Assembly (NCBI RefSeq): GCF_030766725.1
Contig: NZ_JARQWR010000015.1
Location: 1 to 52,032, forward strand
Source: Flavobacterium aerium
Lineage (GTDB): Bacteria > Bacteroidota > Bacteroidia > Flavobacteriales > Flavobacteriaceae
DNA: 52,032 nucleotides
Direction: 5' to 3'
Shown: positions 16,506-24,156 of the stretch, piece after piece
How the letters are laid out: each line of letters opens with the position of its first letter
Numbering within the stretch: the first letter of the stretch is position 1
Notes under the pieces: model-generated
Database searches by the model: none
The model's input: the letters and a program-made list of their open reading frames with translations, nothing else
What the model was told of the DNA's origin: nothing
Made by a program: the position numbers and the translations under genes

Positions 16506-17459
16506 CTAATGACAACTTGGATCTAAATGTCTCTTTAATCCTCCAGTACCACCTTGGCAATTTGGGATTAAATCAAAAGGATATCGTACTCCATTAGCAT
16601 CTTTAATTTCTTGTTTCGTTAAAAACCCATCACCATCATCATCAATATCTAAAAAGTTAGGAATACCATCTCCATCACTATCATCATCGTAAAGATCTCC
16701 ATTTCCATTTAAATCTTCATTAATTGACAGTACACCATCTTTATCATGATCTCTATGTTTCAATTGATATAGATTAACAGAAAAAATAAGAGGAGAATAT
16801 GCCTTTATAACATTTTCACCTGTACCTATTGCTTGATTAAAGTAACCTATTCCAGAAGGAATAAAAACAACTCCAGCACCATAACCACTAAATGTAATTG
16901 TACCGTCATTATTTTGTGTATAGGTTCCTGTTTTTAATTCTGGTAATAAATTTCTAAATCCTGAAATTGATTCTTCTAATTTGAACCATACTGGATTTAC
17001 AGCTGCATCAAATTGTTTATTTTCTAAATCCCATCCTCTATATCCTACAAAAGTTGAATCTGCTTTAGTCGCCTTTGTTCCGGTTCCTTCATTCAATATT
17101 AAATAGTATAGTTTATAGTCAATATTATCATCAACTCTTACCCCTAAAATATCATTTTGTGATGCATAATTTCTATTATCATTTTTCATCATTTTAAATT
17201 GCAATGGGTAGGTCGTTTGTGTTCTGATAGATTGTTGAGTACCACCAGCAGGAATTTTAGTGAATTTTACATTAAAATTTTCATCTACCGATTCTATATA
17301 GTGCGTATCAAGATATTGATCTATTGCTATTATATCGTTACTATACTGCATTCCACGATCTCTAGGAGGTGCAACCGACACATCATCATCATTCTTTTTA
17401 CAAGAAAACAAGCTGATACCTACAAGTAGTAAAAGAGAAAAAAACTTAAATTTGTTCAT
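16506..17459 (-). CDS. FKBP-type peptidyl-prolyl isomerase-like lipoprotein with Ca-binding repeats
   Basis: The 317-residue protein starts with a lipoprotein signal peptide whose lipobox ends LFSC (Cys20), followed by KKNDDD, an acidic stretch that in Bacteroidota can direct lipoproteins to the cell surface. The middle (about 110-235) resembles an FKBP fold: FVGYRGWDLENKQFDA, a GFRNLLPELKTG segment, and GAGVVFIPSGIGYFN. The C-terminus holds aspartate-rich repeats (DHDKDGVLSINEDLNGNGD, DDDSDGDGIPNFLD, DDDGDGF) like thrombospondin type 3 or EF-hand calcium-binding loops. It is likely a surface or periplasmic folding helper; activity is unproven. Confidence 0.85.
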   Translation of the reverse strand: MNKFKFFSLLLLVGISLFSCKKNDDDVSVAPPRDRGMQYSNDIIAIDQYLDTHYIESVDENFNVKFTKIPAGGTQQSIRTQTTYPLQFKMMKNDNRNYASQNDILGVRVDDNIDYKLYYLILNEGTGTKATKADSTFVGYRGWDLENKQFDAAVNPVWFKLEESISGFRNLLPELKTGTYTQNNDGTITFSGYGAGVVFIPSGIGYFNQAIGTGENVIKAYSPLIFSVNLYQLKHRDHDKDGVLSINEDLNGNGDLYDDDSDGDGIPNFLDIDDDGDGFLTKQEIKDANGVRYPFDLIPNCQGGTGGLKRHLDPSCH

Positions 17460-17496
17460 TATTGTTAATTTTTGAGCGCAAGATACAATTTTGATT

Positions 17497-17504
17497 TATT
17501 TTTG
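17497..17504 (+). promoter_or_regulatory. -7 element upstream of the S4-domain gene
   Basis: TATTTTTG matches TAnnTTTG exactly, 34 bp before the start of the S4-domain gene. A TTG lies at 17472-17474, with a slightly long spacer of 22 bases. Confidence 0.5.
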
Positions 17505-17538
17505 TATTAACAATTAACAGTGATTTTTCCAAAATAGT

Positions 17539-17931
17539 ATGAGAATAGATAAATATTTATGGTGTATAAGATATTATAAAACCAGAAGTATCGCTACCGA
17601 AGCAGCTAAAAAAGGTCATTTTACTGTAAACGGACAAGCTGCAAAACCTTCCAGAGAAGTATTCCCTACTGATAAAATCACATTACGTAAGGATCAAATC
17701 ATTTACACTTTAACCGTTTTAGATGTTCCTCCTAATCGTGTTGCGGCTAAATTAGTAGATATTTACCGAAAAGATGAAACTCCTGCTGAGGCTTTCGCTC
17801 ATTTGGAATTATTAAAACTTACTAAGGAGCATTACCGCAAACAAGGAACAGGAAGACCAACTAAAAAAGACCGAAGAGAACTTGACGAATATGGTGATTC
17901 CTACGAAGAGGAAGAAAACGATCTAGACTAA
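17539..17931 (+). CDS. S4-domain RNA-binding protein, Hsp15 (HslR) family
   Basis: The 130-residue protein has an N-terminal S4 RNA-binding domain (MRIDKYLWCIRYYKTRSIAT to about residue 65, including KKGHFTVNGQAAKPSREV) and a basic then acidic tail ending in EEEENDLD. In Escherichia coli, Hsp15 binds 50S subunits that carry nascent chains after stalled translation and helps recycle them. The same ribosome-rescue role is inferred. The next gene, a phosphoribosyltransferase, starts 44 bp downstream on the same strand. Confidence 0.88.
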   Translation: MRIDKYLWCIRYYKTRSIATEAAKKGHFTVNGQAAKPSREVFPTDKITLRKDQIIYTLTVLDVPPNRVAAKLVDIYRKDETPAEAFAHLELLKLTKEHYRKQGTGRPTKKDRRELDEYGDSYEEEENDLD

Positions 17932-17975
17932 AAATTAAAAAAACGAATACTTTTTACTAAAAAAACAACAAATTC

Positions 17976-18473
17976 ATGAGCAAGAATATCATCCTGAATC
18001 ATCAAGAAATTGAACATAAGACAAAACGTATTGCCTACCAAATCTACGAGACTTTTGTTGATGAAAAAGAAATCGTTATTGCTGGTATTGCAAAAAGTGG
18101 ATTTATATTCGCTCAAAAAATCGCTACTGCTTTAAATGAAATTTCAGACATTAATGTCATATTGTGTGAAGTTTACATCAATAAAGAAAACCCACAGAAT
18201 CCAATTACGACTTCATTAAGTCCTGACCAATATAAAAACAAAGGATTAATCCTTGTTGATGATGTTTTAAATTCAGGTACAACATTAGTATATGGTGTAA
18301 AACATTTCTTGGATGTCCCATTAAAGAAATTCAAAACAGCCGTATTAGTGGATCGAAATCACAAAAAATATCCTGTAAAAGCAGATTTCAAAGGCATTTC
18401 ACTTTCAACCTCATCTTTTGAACATGTTCAGGTTGTTTTTGATGAAAAACAAGACTACGCTTATTTAAGCTAG
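17976..18473 (+). CDS. phosphoribosyltransferase family protein (PyrR-like)
   Basis: This 165-residue cytosolic protein has a type I phosphoribosyltransferase fold. The PRPP-binding loop is ILVDDVLNSGTTL (around residues 90-102), preceded by a hydrophobic strand and the IAKSGF turn that would hold pyrophosphate. Overall it resembles PyrR, the uracil phosphoribosyltransferase and pyrimidine attenuator, but the exact base substrate cannot be assigned. Its last 9 bp overlap the end of the convergent aroK gene. Confidence 0.85.
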   Translation: MSKNIILNHQEIEHKTKRIAYQIYETFVDEKEIVIAGIAKSGFIFAQKIATALNEISDINVILCEVYINKENPQNPITTSLSPDQYKNKGLILVDDVLNSGTTLVYGVKHFLDVPLKKFKTAVLVDRNHKKYPVKADFKGISLSTSSFEHVQVVFDEKQDYAYLS

Positions 18474-18983
18474 TACCTTTATTATTTCCGCCACTATTTC
18501 ATCGGGAGATTTTCCATCTACGGAAATCTTATGTTTTGCTTGGTTATAATAATAGCTTCGATCAAAAAGATGCTTTGCGATATACTCTTTTAATTCCTCA
18601 GCATCTTTAGTGGCAATTAGTGGCCTATTTTCCTTTTCTAGCAAAAGTCTTGCATAGAGCTCCTCTACGGACGCTTTTAAATAAATTGACACAACACCAT
18701 CCTTTTTCAATAATTCGTGATTATTGGCATAACAGGGAGTCCCTCCTCCTATACTTAGAATCATCTCCTCCTCTGAACCCATCAAATTATTAAAAACCTG
18801 GCTCTCTATTTTTCTAAAATAAATCTCTCCTCGTTCTTTAAAAATATCCTTTATTGATTTTTCTTCTTTTTTTTCGATGATTTGATCCAAATCTAACGAG
18901 TCTATACTTACAGATTTTGACAATAATTGAGCAATTGTTGACTTACCTGAGCCCATATACCCTAACAATACAATTTTTAACAT
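18465..18983 (-). CDS. aroK: shikimate kinase
   Basis: The 172-residue P-loop kinase phosphorylates shikimate to shikimate 3-phosphate in the aromatic amino acid pathway. It shows Walker A GYMGSGKST (8-16), the shikimate-binding aspartate region SLDLDQIIEKKE, IGGGTPCYANN for substrate contact and the adenine-binding lid LLLEKENRPLI. Length and layout are typical. It converges on and overlaps the phosphoribosyltransferase gene by 9 bp. The tRNA cluster lies upstream of it, transcribed the other way. Confidence 0.95.
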   Translation of the reverse strand: MLKIVLLGYMGSGKSTIAQLLSKSVSIDSLDLDQIIEKKEEKSIKDIFKERGEIYFRKIESQVFNNLMGSEEEMILSIGGGTPCYANNHELLKKDGVVSIYLKASVEELYARLLLEKENRPLIATKDAEELKEYIAKHLFDRSYYYNQAKHKISVDGKSPDEIVAEIIKVLA

Positions 18984-19056
18984 AACAATAAAACCCTACA
19001 AATTAAGCGGTTAAGAAATTTAATTAAAAAAAAAACAAATTTATGACAAAAATGCT

Positions 19057-19087
19057 TTGAAAAATAAATAAATAGGCCTTATATTTG
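19057..19087 (+). promoter_or_regulatory. promoter of the tRNA cluster
   Basis: TTG (19057-19059), a 20-base spacer and TATATTTG (19080-19087) form a good Bacteroidetes promoter. The bases after the -7 element read CACCCGCA, the same as after the two stable-RNA promoters at the left edge of the window. Confidence 0.8.
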
Positions 19088-19111
19088 CACCCGCATTCAA
19101 GAAACGAATAT

Positions 19112-19184
19112 GACTCGATAGCTCAGTTGGTAGAGCACATCACTTTTAATGATGGGGTCCTGGGTTCGAGCCCCAGTCGGGTCA
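19112..19184 (+). tRNA. tRNA-Lys (UUU), copy 1
   Basis: The 73-base cloverleaf has acceptor arms GACTCGA and TCGGGTC, anticodon stem CATCA/TGATG, anticodon TTT in loop CTTTTAA and a standard T-arm with TTCGAGC. The CCA end is not encoded. The copy at 19223 is identical. Confidence 0.97.
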
Positions 19185-19222
19185 CAAATTGTGACTTACA
19201 ATATAAGTTTCTTGAGAGCAAT

Positions 19223-19295
19223 GACTCGATAGCTCAGTTGGTAGAGCACATCACTTTTAATGATGGGGTCCTGGGTTCGAGCCCCAGTCGGGTCA
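19223..19295 (+). tRNA. tRNA-Lys (UUU), copy 2
   Basis: Identical in all 73 bases to the copy at 19112, with only 38 bp between them. The two tRNAs and the tRNA-Leu form one transcription unit between the promoter at 19057 and the terminator at 19426. Confidence 0.97.
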
Positions 19296-19338
19296 CAAAA
19301 AGGTCGAGTATTAATTTACTTGACCTTTTTTCATTTAA

Positions 19339-19421
19339 GGCCACGTGGAGAAACGGTAGACTTGCCATCTTGAGGGGGTGGTGCTCGTAAGGGCGTGTGG
19401 GTTCAAATCCCACCGTGGTCA
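19339..19421 (+). tRNA. tRNA-Leu (GAG)
   Basis: The 83-base class II tRNA has acceptor arms GGCCACG/CGTGGTC, anticodon stem CCATC/GGTGG with loop TTGAGGG (anticodon GAG), a long variable arm around TGCTCGTAAGGGC and T-stem GTGGG/CCCAC. The CCA end is not encoded. Confidence 0.95.
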
Positions 19422-19425
19422 CAAC

Positions 19426-19468
19426 AAAAAAGACTAAACAATTACTACTTAATTGTTTAGTCTTTTTT
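19426..19468 (+). terminator. terminator of the tRNA cluster
   Basis: AAAAAGACTAAACAATT and AATTGTTTAGTCTTTTT form a long stem with a short loop and a T run directly after tRNA-Leu. The structure is symmetrical and could also work on the minus strand. Confidence 0.85.
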
Positions 19469-19570
19469 ATTTCTAAATATAGTCGACATCTAGTCTAAAA
19501 TTAAATATTCTAAGACACGAAAGTCTTATAAATTATACCTCTACTCTCCAAGGGACTATTTACATTGAGC

Positions 19571-20506
19571 TTAGCTCTTGATTTTTTCTATAATAACCTT
19601 CCCACTTTCAAACAGGGTAAAAATATAACAACTTTTATCTTCACTTATAAGAAAAGCCGGTGGCCCATCATATGCAGATACTTTAGTTAATCCTTTCAAT
19701 TGTAAATTTGTAATTGTATTTTCTGAAATTGGCTTTATTGGAAAGGGAATAGCATGCACGTTATGGTTCCAATTTGTAAAATATATCATTTTATCATCAC
19801 ACTGTATTGCATCGAAGAAACACAGATCTGTACAATTCATTTGATAAATCAAATTTAATTTGCGACTTTTCCAATCTATCGCAAGAAGATTGGATGGAGA
19901 AGCATTGTTTTTATTTGCAGTAGCGTAAACTGTTCCGGTAGCACCATTCCATGTAAGCCCACTTACCCCATTTAGCATTGCAGCATCTGTAGGATCAGTA
20001 ACAAAAGGTTTAAACGTTTTACCAGCAATATCTATCTCGTAAATCATTCCTTTATCTGTTCCAGACACTAACAGACTACCATTCGCAAACGTAAGATCAT
20101 TGAGTCTTGTACTTCCTGGTATAGTAATTTCAAAAATCATTTTTCGAGAATCAAGATCAAAACCTACTACTCTATCATATGCTACTGCATATAACGTATT
20201 TTCGTGTACCTTAATTCCTAATGGACCCTGACTTTTAAGAATATCAGTACCTGTAGGCAAAAAATTAACTTCCTCTATCGTATTTGTTAGTAGATTGACT
20301 TTACTAATATAACCTTTACCATTTTTAACATTTGCTACATACAAATTATTGCCTTTCTGACTTAAACTTTCAGGTTGTGAAAAACCAATAATTTCACCCG
20401 GAATCATAAAGGAAGTTGTTTTAGCAGATTTTTGAGCTTGAATGCCTTGTACACCTAAAATAATTGATAAATAAAGCGCGCTCTTTAAAAGAAATGAAAA
20501 TTTCAT
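19571..20506 (-). CDS. secreted beta-propeller protein (SMP-30/NHL-like)
   Basis: The 311-residue protein has a signal peptide (MKFSFLLKSALYLSIILGVQ, cleavage near IQAQ) and no lipobox. The mature part consists of repeated beta-strand blades with recurring phrases such as NNLYVANVKNGKGYISKV, ENTLYAVAYDRVVGFDLD and GSLLVSGTDKGMIYEIDI, as in six- to seven-bladed SMP-30/gluconolactonase or NHL propellers. The metal-binding residues of a lactonase cannot be assigned with confidence, so a binding role is as likely as an enzymatic one. It stands alone, and no pathway is suggested by its neighbours. Confidence 0.75.
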   Translation of the reverse strand: MKFSFLLKSALYLSIILGVQGIQAQKSAKTTSFMIPGEIIGFSQPESLSQKGNNLYVANVKNGKGYISKVNLLTNTIEEVNFLPTGTDILKSQGPLGIKVHENTLYAVAYDRVVGFDLDSRKMIFEITIPGSTRLNDLTFANGSLLVSGTDKGMIYEIDIAGKTFKPFVTDPTDAAMLNGVSGLTWNGATGTVYATANKNNASPSNLLAIDWKSRKLNLIYQMNCTDLCFFDAIQCDDKMIYFTNWNHNVHAIPFPIKPISENTITNLQLKGLTKVSAYDGPPAFLISEDKSCYIFTLFESGKVIIEKIKS

Positions 20507-20710
20507 AAGAATATATTTTTTAAGTTGATTGATGGTCGTAAATTACAGAACTAAAAATACAATCTAAGTCATAATAATACCACTTTTGGTGTTTATTGAC
20601 TACCTGATTTTTATCAATATTAATCATCAGTAGGTGGCTTTATAACTAAACTATTTGTTTGATATTGATTGTCAAGAGAAATATTAACAGATAAAATAAC
20701 TTACTCCAAT

Positions 20711-20914
20711 ATGACTTCATGCATTATATTTTATCGGAAAATAGCACTCCTAACCCTAATCATCATCGTATTTTCGAGTTGCCATAACAATACTAAGGTA
20801 TATGATGAAAGTCGGGAAATAGTTCCTAATCCAGAGGGATATCAAAAAGATACTTTTATCGAACCTATTCAGGACTCCACTCAAGTTCTAGATAGTGTAC
20901 ACAAAATAAAATAA
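20711..20914 (+). CDS. small lipoprotein
   Basis: This 67-residue protein has a hydrophobic signal segment ending in the lipobox VFSSC, followed by a short polar tail with no known domain. An in-frame ATG at 20669 would add 14 residues; the internal ATG at 20711 gives a more usual signal peptide length and was chosen. The mature part of about 43 residues is too short to infer a function. It converges with the HxlR gene. Confidence 0.6.
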   Translation: MTSCIIFYRKIALLTLIIIVFSSCHNNTKVYDESREIVPNPEGYQKDTFIEPIQDSTQVLDSVHKIK

Positions 20915-20926
20915 CTTTTCCTATGC

Positions 20927-21295
20927 TTATTTTAGTACTTCTGGAGCTTCTCTTTCCATGATTTTTTTCAACTGAGGAACAAAACCCTCTCCCCATTGAT
21001 CTACCGCAGAAATTAATGGCAATAAAGATTTCCCTGATTCTGTGAGATAATATTCCACGCGCAATGGAACTTCTTTATACATAATCTTTTCTAAAAGCCC
21101 ATGAAACTCTAGTTCTTTCAATTGATTTTGCAATACACGTTTGGTAATACCATTGATAGCATGTACTAAGTCTTTAGGTCGTTTTATATCTTTTGACACT
21201 TCATCTAGTATGCAAAATTTCCATTTAGAACCTACAACTTCCATCGCAACACTAAGACCGCATTCATAATCAATTGGAATTTTTCGCTGGTACAT
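20927..21295 (-). CDS. HxlR family winged-helix transcriptional regulator
   Basis: The 122-residue protein is a compact winged-helix regulator of the HxlR family. It has the N-terminal cysteine context YECGLSVAMEVVGSKWKFCI, the recognition region KDLVHAINGITKRVLQNQLK, and the wing LRVEYYLTESGKSLLP. HxlR proteins usually sense reactive electrophiles, quinones or oxidative stress and control a divergent oxidoreductase. Here the divergent neighbour at 21490 is just such a flavodoxin-fold oxidoreductase. The conserved N-terminal Cys (residue 12) could be the sensor. Confidence 0.9.
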   Translation of the reverse strand: MYQRKIPIDYECGLSVAMEVVGSKWKFCILDEVSKDIKRPKDLVHAINGITKRVLQNQLKELEFHGLLEKIMYKEVPLRVEYYLTESGKSLLPLISAVDQWGEGFVPQLKKIMEREAPEVLK

Positions 21296-21322
21296 ACTCT
21301 TTGTTTTTATGTTTTGATTTTA

Positions 21323-21330
21323 CAAAAGTA
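21323..21330 (-). promoter_or_regulatory. -7 element of the HxlR gene
   Basis: TACTTTTG on the minus strand matches TAnnTTTG exactly, 27 bp before the HxlR start codon. Confidence 0.55.
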
Positions 21331-21340
21331 AAAAGAAACT

Positions 21341-21376
21341 CACTATATCTACATGGTGATGAAATTATCACTATAT
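21341..21376. promoter_or_regulatory. candidate HxlR operator in the divergent promoter region
   Basis: The dyad GTGAT-N6-ATCAC (21356-21371) is flanked by two direct copies of CACTATAT (21341-21348 and 21369-21376). It lies between the two divergent promoters, where an HxlR-type repressor would act on both. Binding is inferred from position only. Confidence 0.4.
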
Positions 21377-21393
21377 GATTAATTTATCCCGTA

Positions 21394-21424
21394 TTGTTCA
21401 ATTCCTGAGCAAATTGGATCTTTG
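21394..21424 (+). promoter_or_regulatory. promoter of the divergent oxidoreductase gene
   Basis: TTG (21394-21396), a 20-base spacer and GATCTTTG (21417-21424, one mismatch to TAnnTTTG) form a probable promoter for the gene at 21490. Confidence 0.5.
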
Positions 21425-21489
21425 CATGAACAAACGAATCGAATATCAAAAACAAAAGTATTCGTCAACATTTACACTAACAATAAATC

Positions 21490-22020
21490 ATGAAAATCCT
21501 TATAGTTATCATTCATCCAAATTTAGAAAATTCAGTCATCAACAAACGCTGGATAGAAGAATTAGAAAAATATCCAAATCGATATACTCTTCATAATCTA
21601 CATCAAATGTATCCTGATGAGAATATTGATGTCCGAAAAGAGCAAGAATTAATTGAAGCTCATGATACAATTGTATTTCAATTTCCTTTTTATTGGTTTA
21701 ATTCTCCTCCTTTTTTCAAAAAATGGCTTGATGTTGTACTCCTACACGGATGGGCTTATGGTACGAATAGCGGCTATAAACTTGCGGGTAAAAAAATTGC
21801 ACTTAGCCTTACTGTAGGAATAAATGAAGAAGATTATACCGCATCAGGAAGATACAAATACACCTTAGAACAGCTGACTGCTCCTTTTGAAATAACGTTT
21901 AATTACATTAAAACAGACTATAAACCGCTCTTTGCTTTTTATGGAACAGAGCACAACGCAACATTAGACCGAATTGAGAAAAGTATACAGGATTATATTT
22001 CTTACCTTAATCAATTGTAA
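21490..22020 (+). CDS. NAD(P)H-dependent oxidoreductase, flavodoxin-like fold
   Basis: This 176-residue cytosolic protein is a second member of the quinone-reductase-like flavodoxin fold family. It has the N-terminal KILIVIIHPNLENSVINKRW, the flavin-contact motif FQFPFYWFNSPPFFKKWLDV and the glycine-rich LAGKKIALSLTVG strand. It resembles KefF/MdaB-type NAD(P)H:quinone reductases of about 175-195 residues. It is transcribed divergently from an HxlR regulator, the usual arrangement when the regulator represses the reductase until an electrophile or quinone appears. A strong terminator follows. Confidence 0.88.
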   Translation: MKILIVIIHPNLENSVINKRWIEELEKYPNRYTLHNLHQMYPDENIDVRKEQELIEAHDTIVFQFPFYWFNSPPFFKKWLDVVLLHGWAYGTNSGYKLAGKKIALSLTVGINEEDYTASGRYKYTLEQLTAPFEITFNYIKTDYKPLFAFYGTEHNATLDRIEKSIQDYISYLNQL

Positions 22021-22030
22021 CTATCGCAAT

Positions 22031-22063
22031 AAAAAAAGCGACTGTTAGCAGTCGCTTTTTTTT
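22031..22063 (+). terminator. terminator of the oxidoreductase gene
   Basis: AAAAAAAGCGACTG-TTAG-CAGTCGCTTTTTTT is a perfect hairpin with A and T runs on both sides, 10 bp after the stop codon. It could also serve the convergent gene at 22119. Confidence 0.9.
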
Positions 22064-22118
22064 ATCTATGAAGAATCATATCCTGTATAATTCTGTTTCT
22101 TTTTATTTCTGTTTATTT

Positions 22119-22967
22119 TTATTTTTGTTTCGAAGGCTCATAATGAAATGGACCTGGATCGTAATTCTCATCACATTCATCGGTAAGAATCGATTTACCA
22201 GAAGCATCTATAGTCTTATAGGACATTTTGGCTTCAACTTTTTGAATCGGAACGTCTCCTAACCAACTATTTTCTTCTCTGAACTTTTCAATTTCTGCTT
22301 TTTTAAAGCGCTGCATTTGCACAGCTAGTACCTTTATAGCTGAATCATTCTTATTATTGCTCTTTTTCAGTTCCTCTATATTATTCAGAGTATATTTTTT
22401 ATCCTTGAATTCAATTGTCCAATTTTCTGATTTAATATCCTTGCCTTTATTTGCTACAATACAAATACCTTCATATTTTTCCGGAATGGAATAGGTATAC
22501 AAAGCATAGTCTTTTTTAGGTTCATCTATAGCAATGGTTACTTCATCCATTTCTTTTCGTGGAATTTTTATTGAAAGGTATTCTTTATAAGCGCATCCAT
22601 CGCGTTGCTTTAGGATAGGTCGAAATATATTTTGATTTTTACTTTTCAGTCCCATATTAAAATAGAAATTTTGAAACCCGAAGTTTTGAAAATAAACTCG
22701 ATCAGTTCCATCCCAATCAAAAACAAAAAGATCAATCGGATCATTACTGAATTTTAGGACAATTTTATTTTTCTCCACCAGCTCCCATATTCCTTTTAAA
22801 CATTGGCCTTTCTTCAACATATGAAAACTCCCTTTTGTATCTAACACAATAAGAAGATTTTCAGGTTCTATTTCTCCTGTTTTTAAAGTATAATTACCAG
22901 TAAACTGGGAATACATATTGATACTCCAAAAGAATATCATTATTGATATAATTATAGCTTTTATCAT
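22119..22967 (-). CDS. secreted protein of unknown function
   Basis: The 282-residue protein starts with a signal peptide (MIKAIIISIMIFFWSINMYS) and has no lipobox. The first part of the mature chain (FTGNYTLKTGEIEPENLLIV, GSFHMLKKGQCLKGIWEL) resembles a lipocalin-like or copper-resistance-type beta strand pattern seen in several small Bacteroidota periplasmic proteins, but no family is certain. The C-terminal third is charged and probably helical (about 195-250). It lies 18 bp downstream of a small lipoprotein on the same strand, so the two probably form one unit. Confidence 0.65.
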   Translation of the reverse strand: MIKAIIISIMIFFWSINMYSQFTGNYTLKTGEIEPENLLIVLDTKGSFHMLKKGQCLKGIWELVEKNKIVLKFSNDPIDLFVFDWDGTDRVYFQNFGFQNFYFNMGLKSKNQNIFRPILKQRDGCAYKEYLSIKIPRKEMDEVTIAIDEPKKDYALYTYSIPEKYEGICIVANKGKDIKSENWTIEFKDKKYTLNNIEELKKSNNKNDSAIKVLAVQMQRFKKAEIEKFREENSWLGDVPIQKVEAKMSYKTIDASGKSILTDECDENYDPGPFHYEPSKQK

Positions 22968-22985
22968 GATACATGTTTAGTTCAA

Positions 22986-23348
22986 CTATTCCATTATTGG
23001 TGCAAGAAAAATGGTATCTGGTTTCGGATTCAAAAACGTATATTCTAATCTTTCTCCATGCTGTGACCAAACCGAAGGTATCGTATCTTGTCTATATCTT
23101 GGAATACTGAAAACTAAATCCGTAATAGAATTTGTGTTGTTTTCTATTTTAAAATATCCTTTTACATCAGTTGTCGCCGATTGTGGATTGGTAACAAAAC
23201 TCTCTTTCACCAAGACATTCATCAAAGGTTTTTTGGTTTCTTGGTCATATACATAACCATGATAGAAATTTTGTCGCTTACAGCAACATAACAAAAGAAG
23301 TATTACTGGTAGAAAAAACTTCAAGTAATAATTGATTTCTTTTTTCAT
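22986..23348 (-). CDS. lipoprotein with a carboxypeptidase-regulatory-like domain
   Basis: The 120-residue protein has a lipoprotein signal with three consecutive cysteines (LLLLCCCKRQ, around residues 18-26). Its mature part follows the CarboxypepD regulatory-like pattern, a single beta-sandwich domain: HGYVYDQETKKPLMNVLVK, TTDVKGYFKI, and a final strand. Such domains occur at the N-terminus of TonB-dependent receptors and as stand-alone envelope proteins in Bacteroidota. The function is unknown. The next gene on the strand, at 22119-22967, follows after 18 bp. Confidence 0.75.
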   Translation of the reverse strand: MKKEINYYLKFFLPVILLLLCCCKRQNFYHGYVYDQETKKPLMNVLVKESFVTNPQSATTDVKGYFKIENNTNSITDLVFSIPRYRQDTIPSVWSQHGERLEYTFLNPKPDTIFLAPIME

Positions 23349-23510
23349 AATTTAAACAATCTGTGTTTGATTTCTTTCCACTCTTTTCTTTGCTAATATA
23401 AAACCAAAATAAACAATATGTCTATTTATTGAATGCTAATATTGTCCTGCCAAAACAATTTATATATATTGAATTATCCTTATAAAACACAATTGAACTC
23501 TTGTTTTTAA

Positions 23511-23518
23511 TATATTTG
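23511..23518 (+). promoter_or_regulatory. -7 element upstream of the GNAT gene
   Basis: TATATTTG matches TAnnTTTG exactly, 15 bp before the GNAT start codon. A TTG at the usual spacing is not seen. Confidence 0.5.
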
Positions 23519-23533
23519 AAATAAACTTCAGTT

Positions 23534-24067
23534 ATGAATACTATCACGTATAGAACAATGAAACCAAGTGAATTGATCAAAATAAAAGAAATTGATCGAT
23601 CAGAATATATTCATGAAATCTATGTTTTTGAAAACAATGTGTTAGTACTAAAACCCGATCATTGTATTGTGAATTCATTTGATACCGAAGAACTTGAAGC
23701 CATGATTGAAAAACAGCATCATATCTTAGAAGGGCAAGGAACCGTTATCGGAGCTTTTGAAATGGATAAACTTATCGGTGTAGCTTCTGTAGAAAACAAA
23801 AAAAGAGGTATAAATGCGGACTATAGCAAAATGGATATTCTATATGTTAGTAACAAATATAGAGGAAAGAAAATTGGCCATAGTCTAATTGAAGCATGTA
23901 AAGATGTTGCTACAACATTTGGTACCAACAAACTTTATATTTCTGCAACTCCTACAAAAGCTACAGTTGATTTCTATCTTAGAGAAGGTGCTATTTTGAC
24001 AAAGGAAATAGATTCAGAATTGTTTAAATTAGAGCCATTGGACATCCATTTAGAATTACAATTTTAA
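23534..24067 (+). CDS. GNAT family N-acetyltransferase
   Basis: The 177-residue protein shows the GNAT fold. Motif A, the acetyl-CoA pyrophosphate-binding region, reads ILYVSNKYRGKKIGHSLIEA with the R-G-K-K-I-G turn. Motif B follows with KLYISATPTKATVDFYLREG, which contains the typical FY pair. The acceptor substrate cannot be told. It is a single-gene unit between an envelope-protein pair on the other strand and the MerR-type regulator. Confidence 0.88.
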   Translation: MNTITYRTMKPSELIKIKEIDRSEYIHEIYVFENNVLVLKPDHCIVNSFDTEELEAMIEKQHHILEGQGTVIGAFEMDKLIGVASVENKKRGINADYSKMDILYVSNKYRGKKIGHSLIEACKDVATTFGTNKLYISATPTKATVDFYLREGAILTKEIDSELFKLEPLDIHLELQF

Positions 24068-24127
24068 TCTGAAGGAATTACTTTTCATCAATCCAAAACT
24101 ACCAAGGCAACTCTTACTTAAATTGTC

Positions 24128-24135
24128 TATTTTTG
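24128..24135 (+). promoter_or_regulatory. -7 element upstream of the CarH-like regulator
   Basis: TATTTTTG matches TAnnTTTG, 21 bp before the ATG at 24157. A longer reading frame from a TTG at 24133 would start inside this element, which supports the downstream start. Confidence 0.5.
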
Positions 24136-24156
24136 TTTAAGCAATTTCGGTTTATC

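Noticed and set aside
19085..19422. open frames on both strands over the tRNA cluster
   Set aside because: They translate the duplicated tRNA-Lys sequence (hence the repeated peptide) and overlap three good cloverleafs.
21375..21596. 73-codon frame on the plus strand before and into the oxidoreductase gene
   Set aside because: It overlaps the promoter and the start of the flavodoxin-fold gene in another frame and has no recognisable features.
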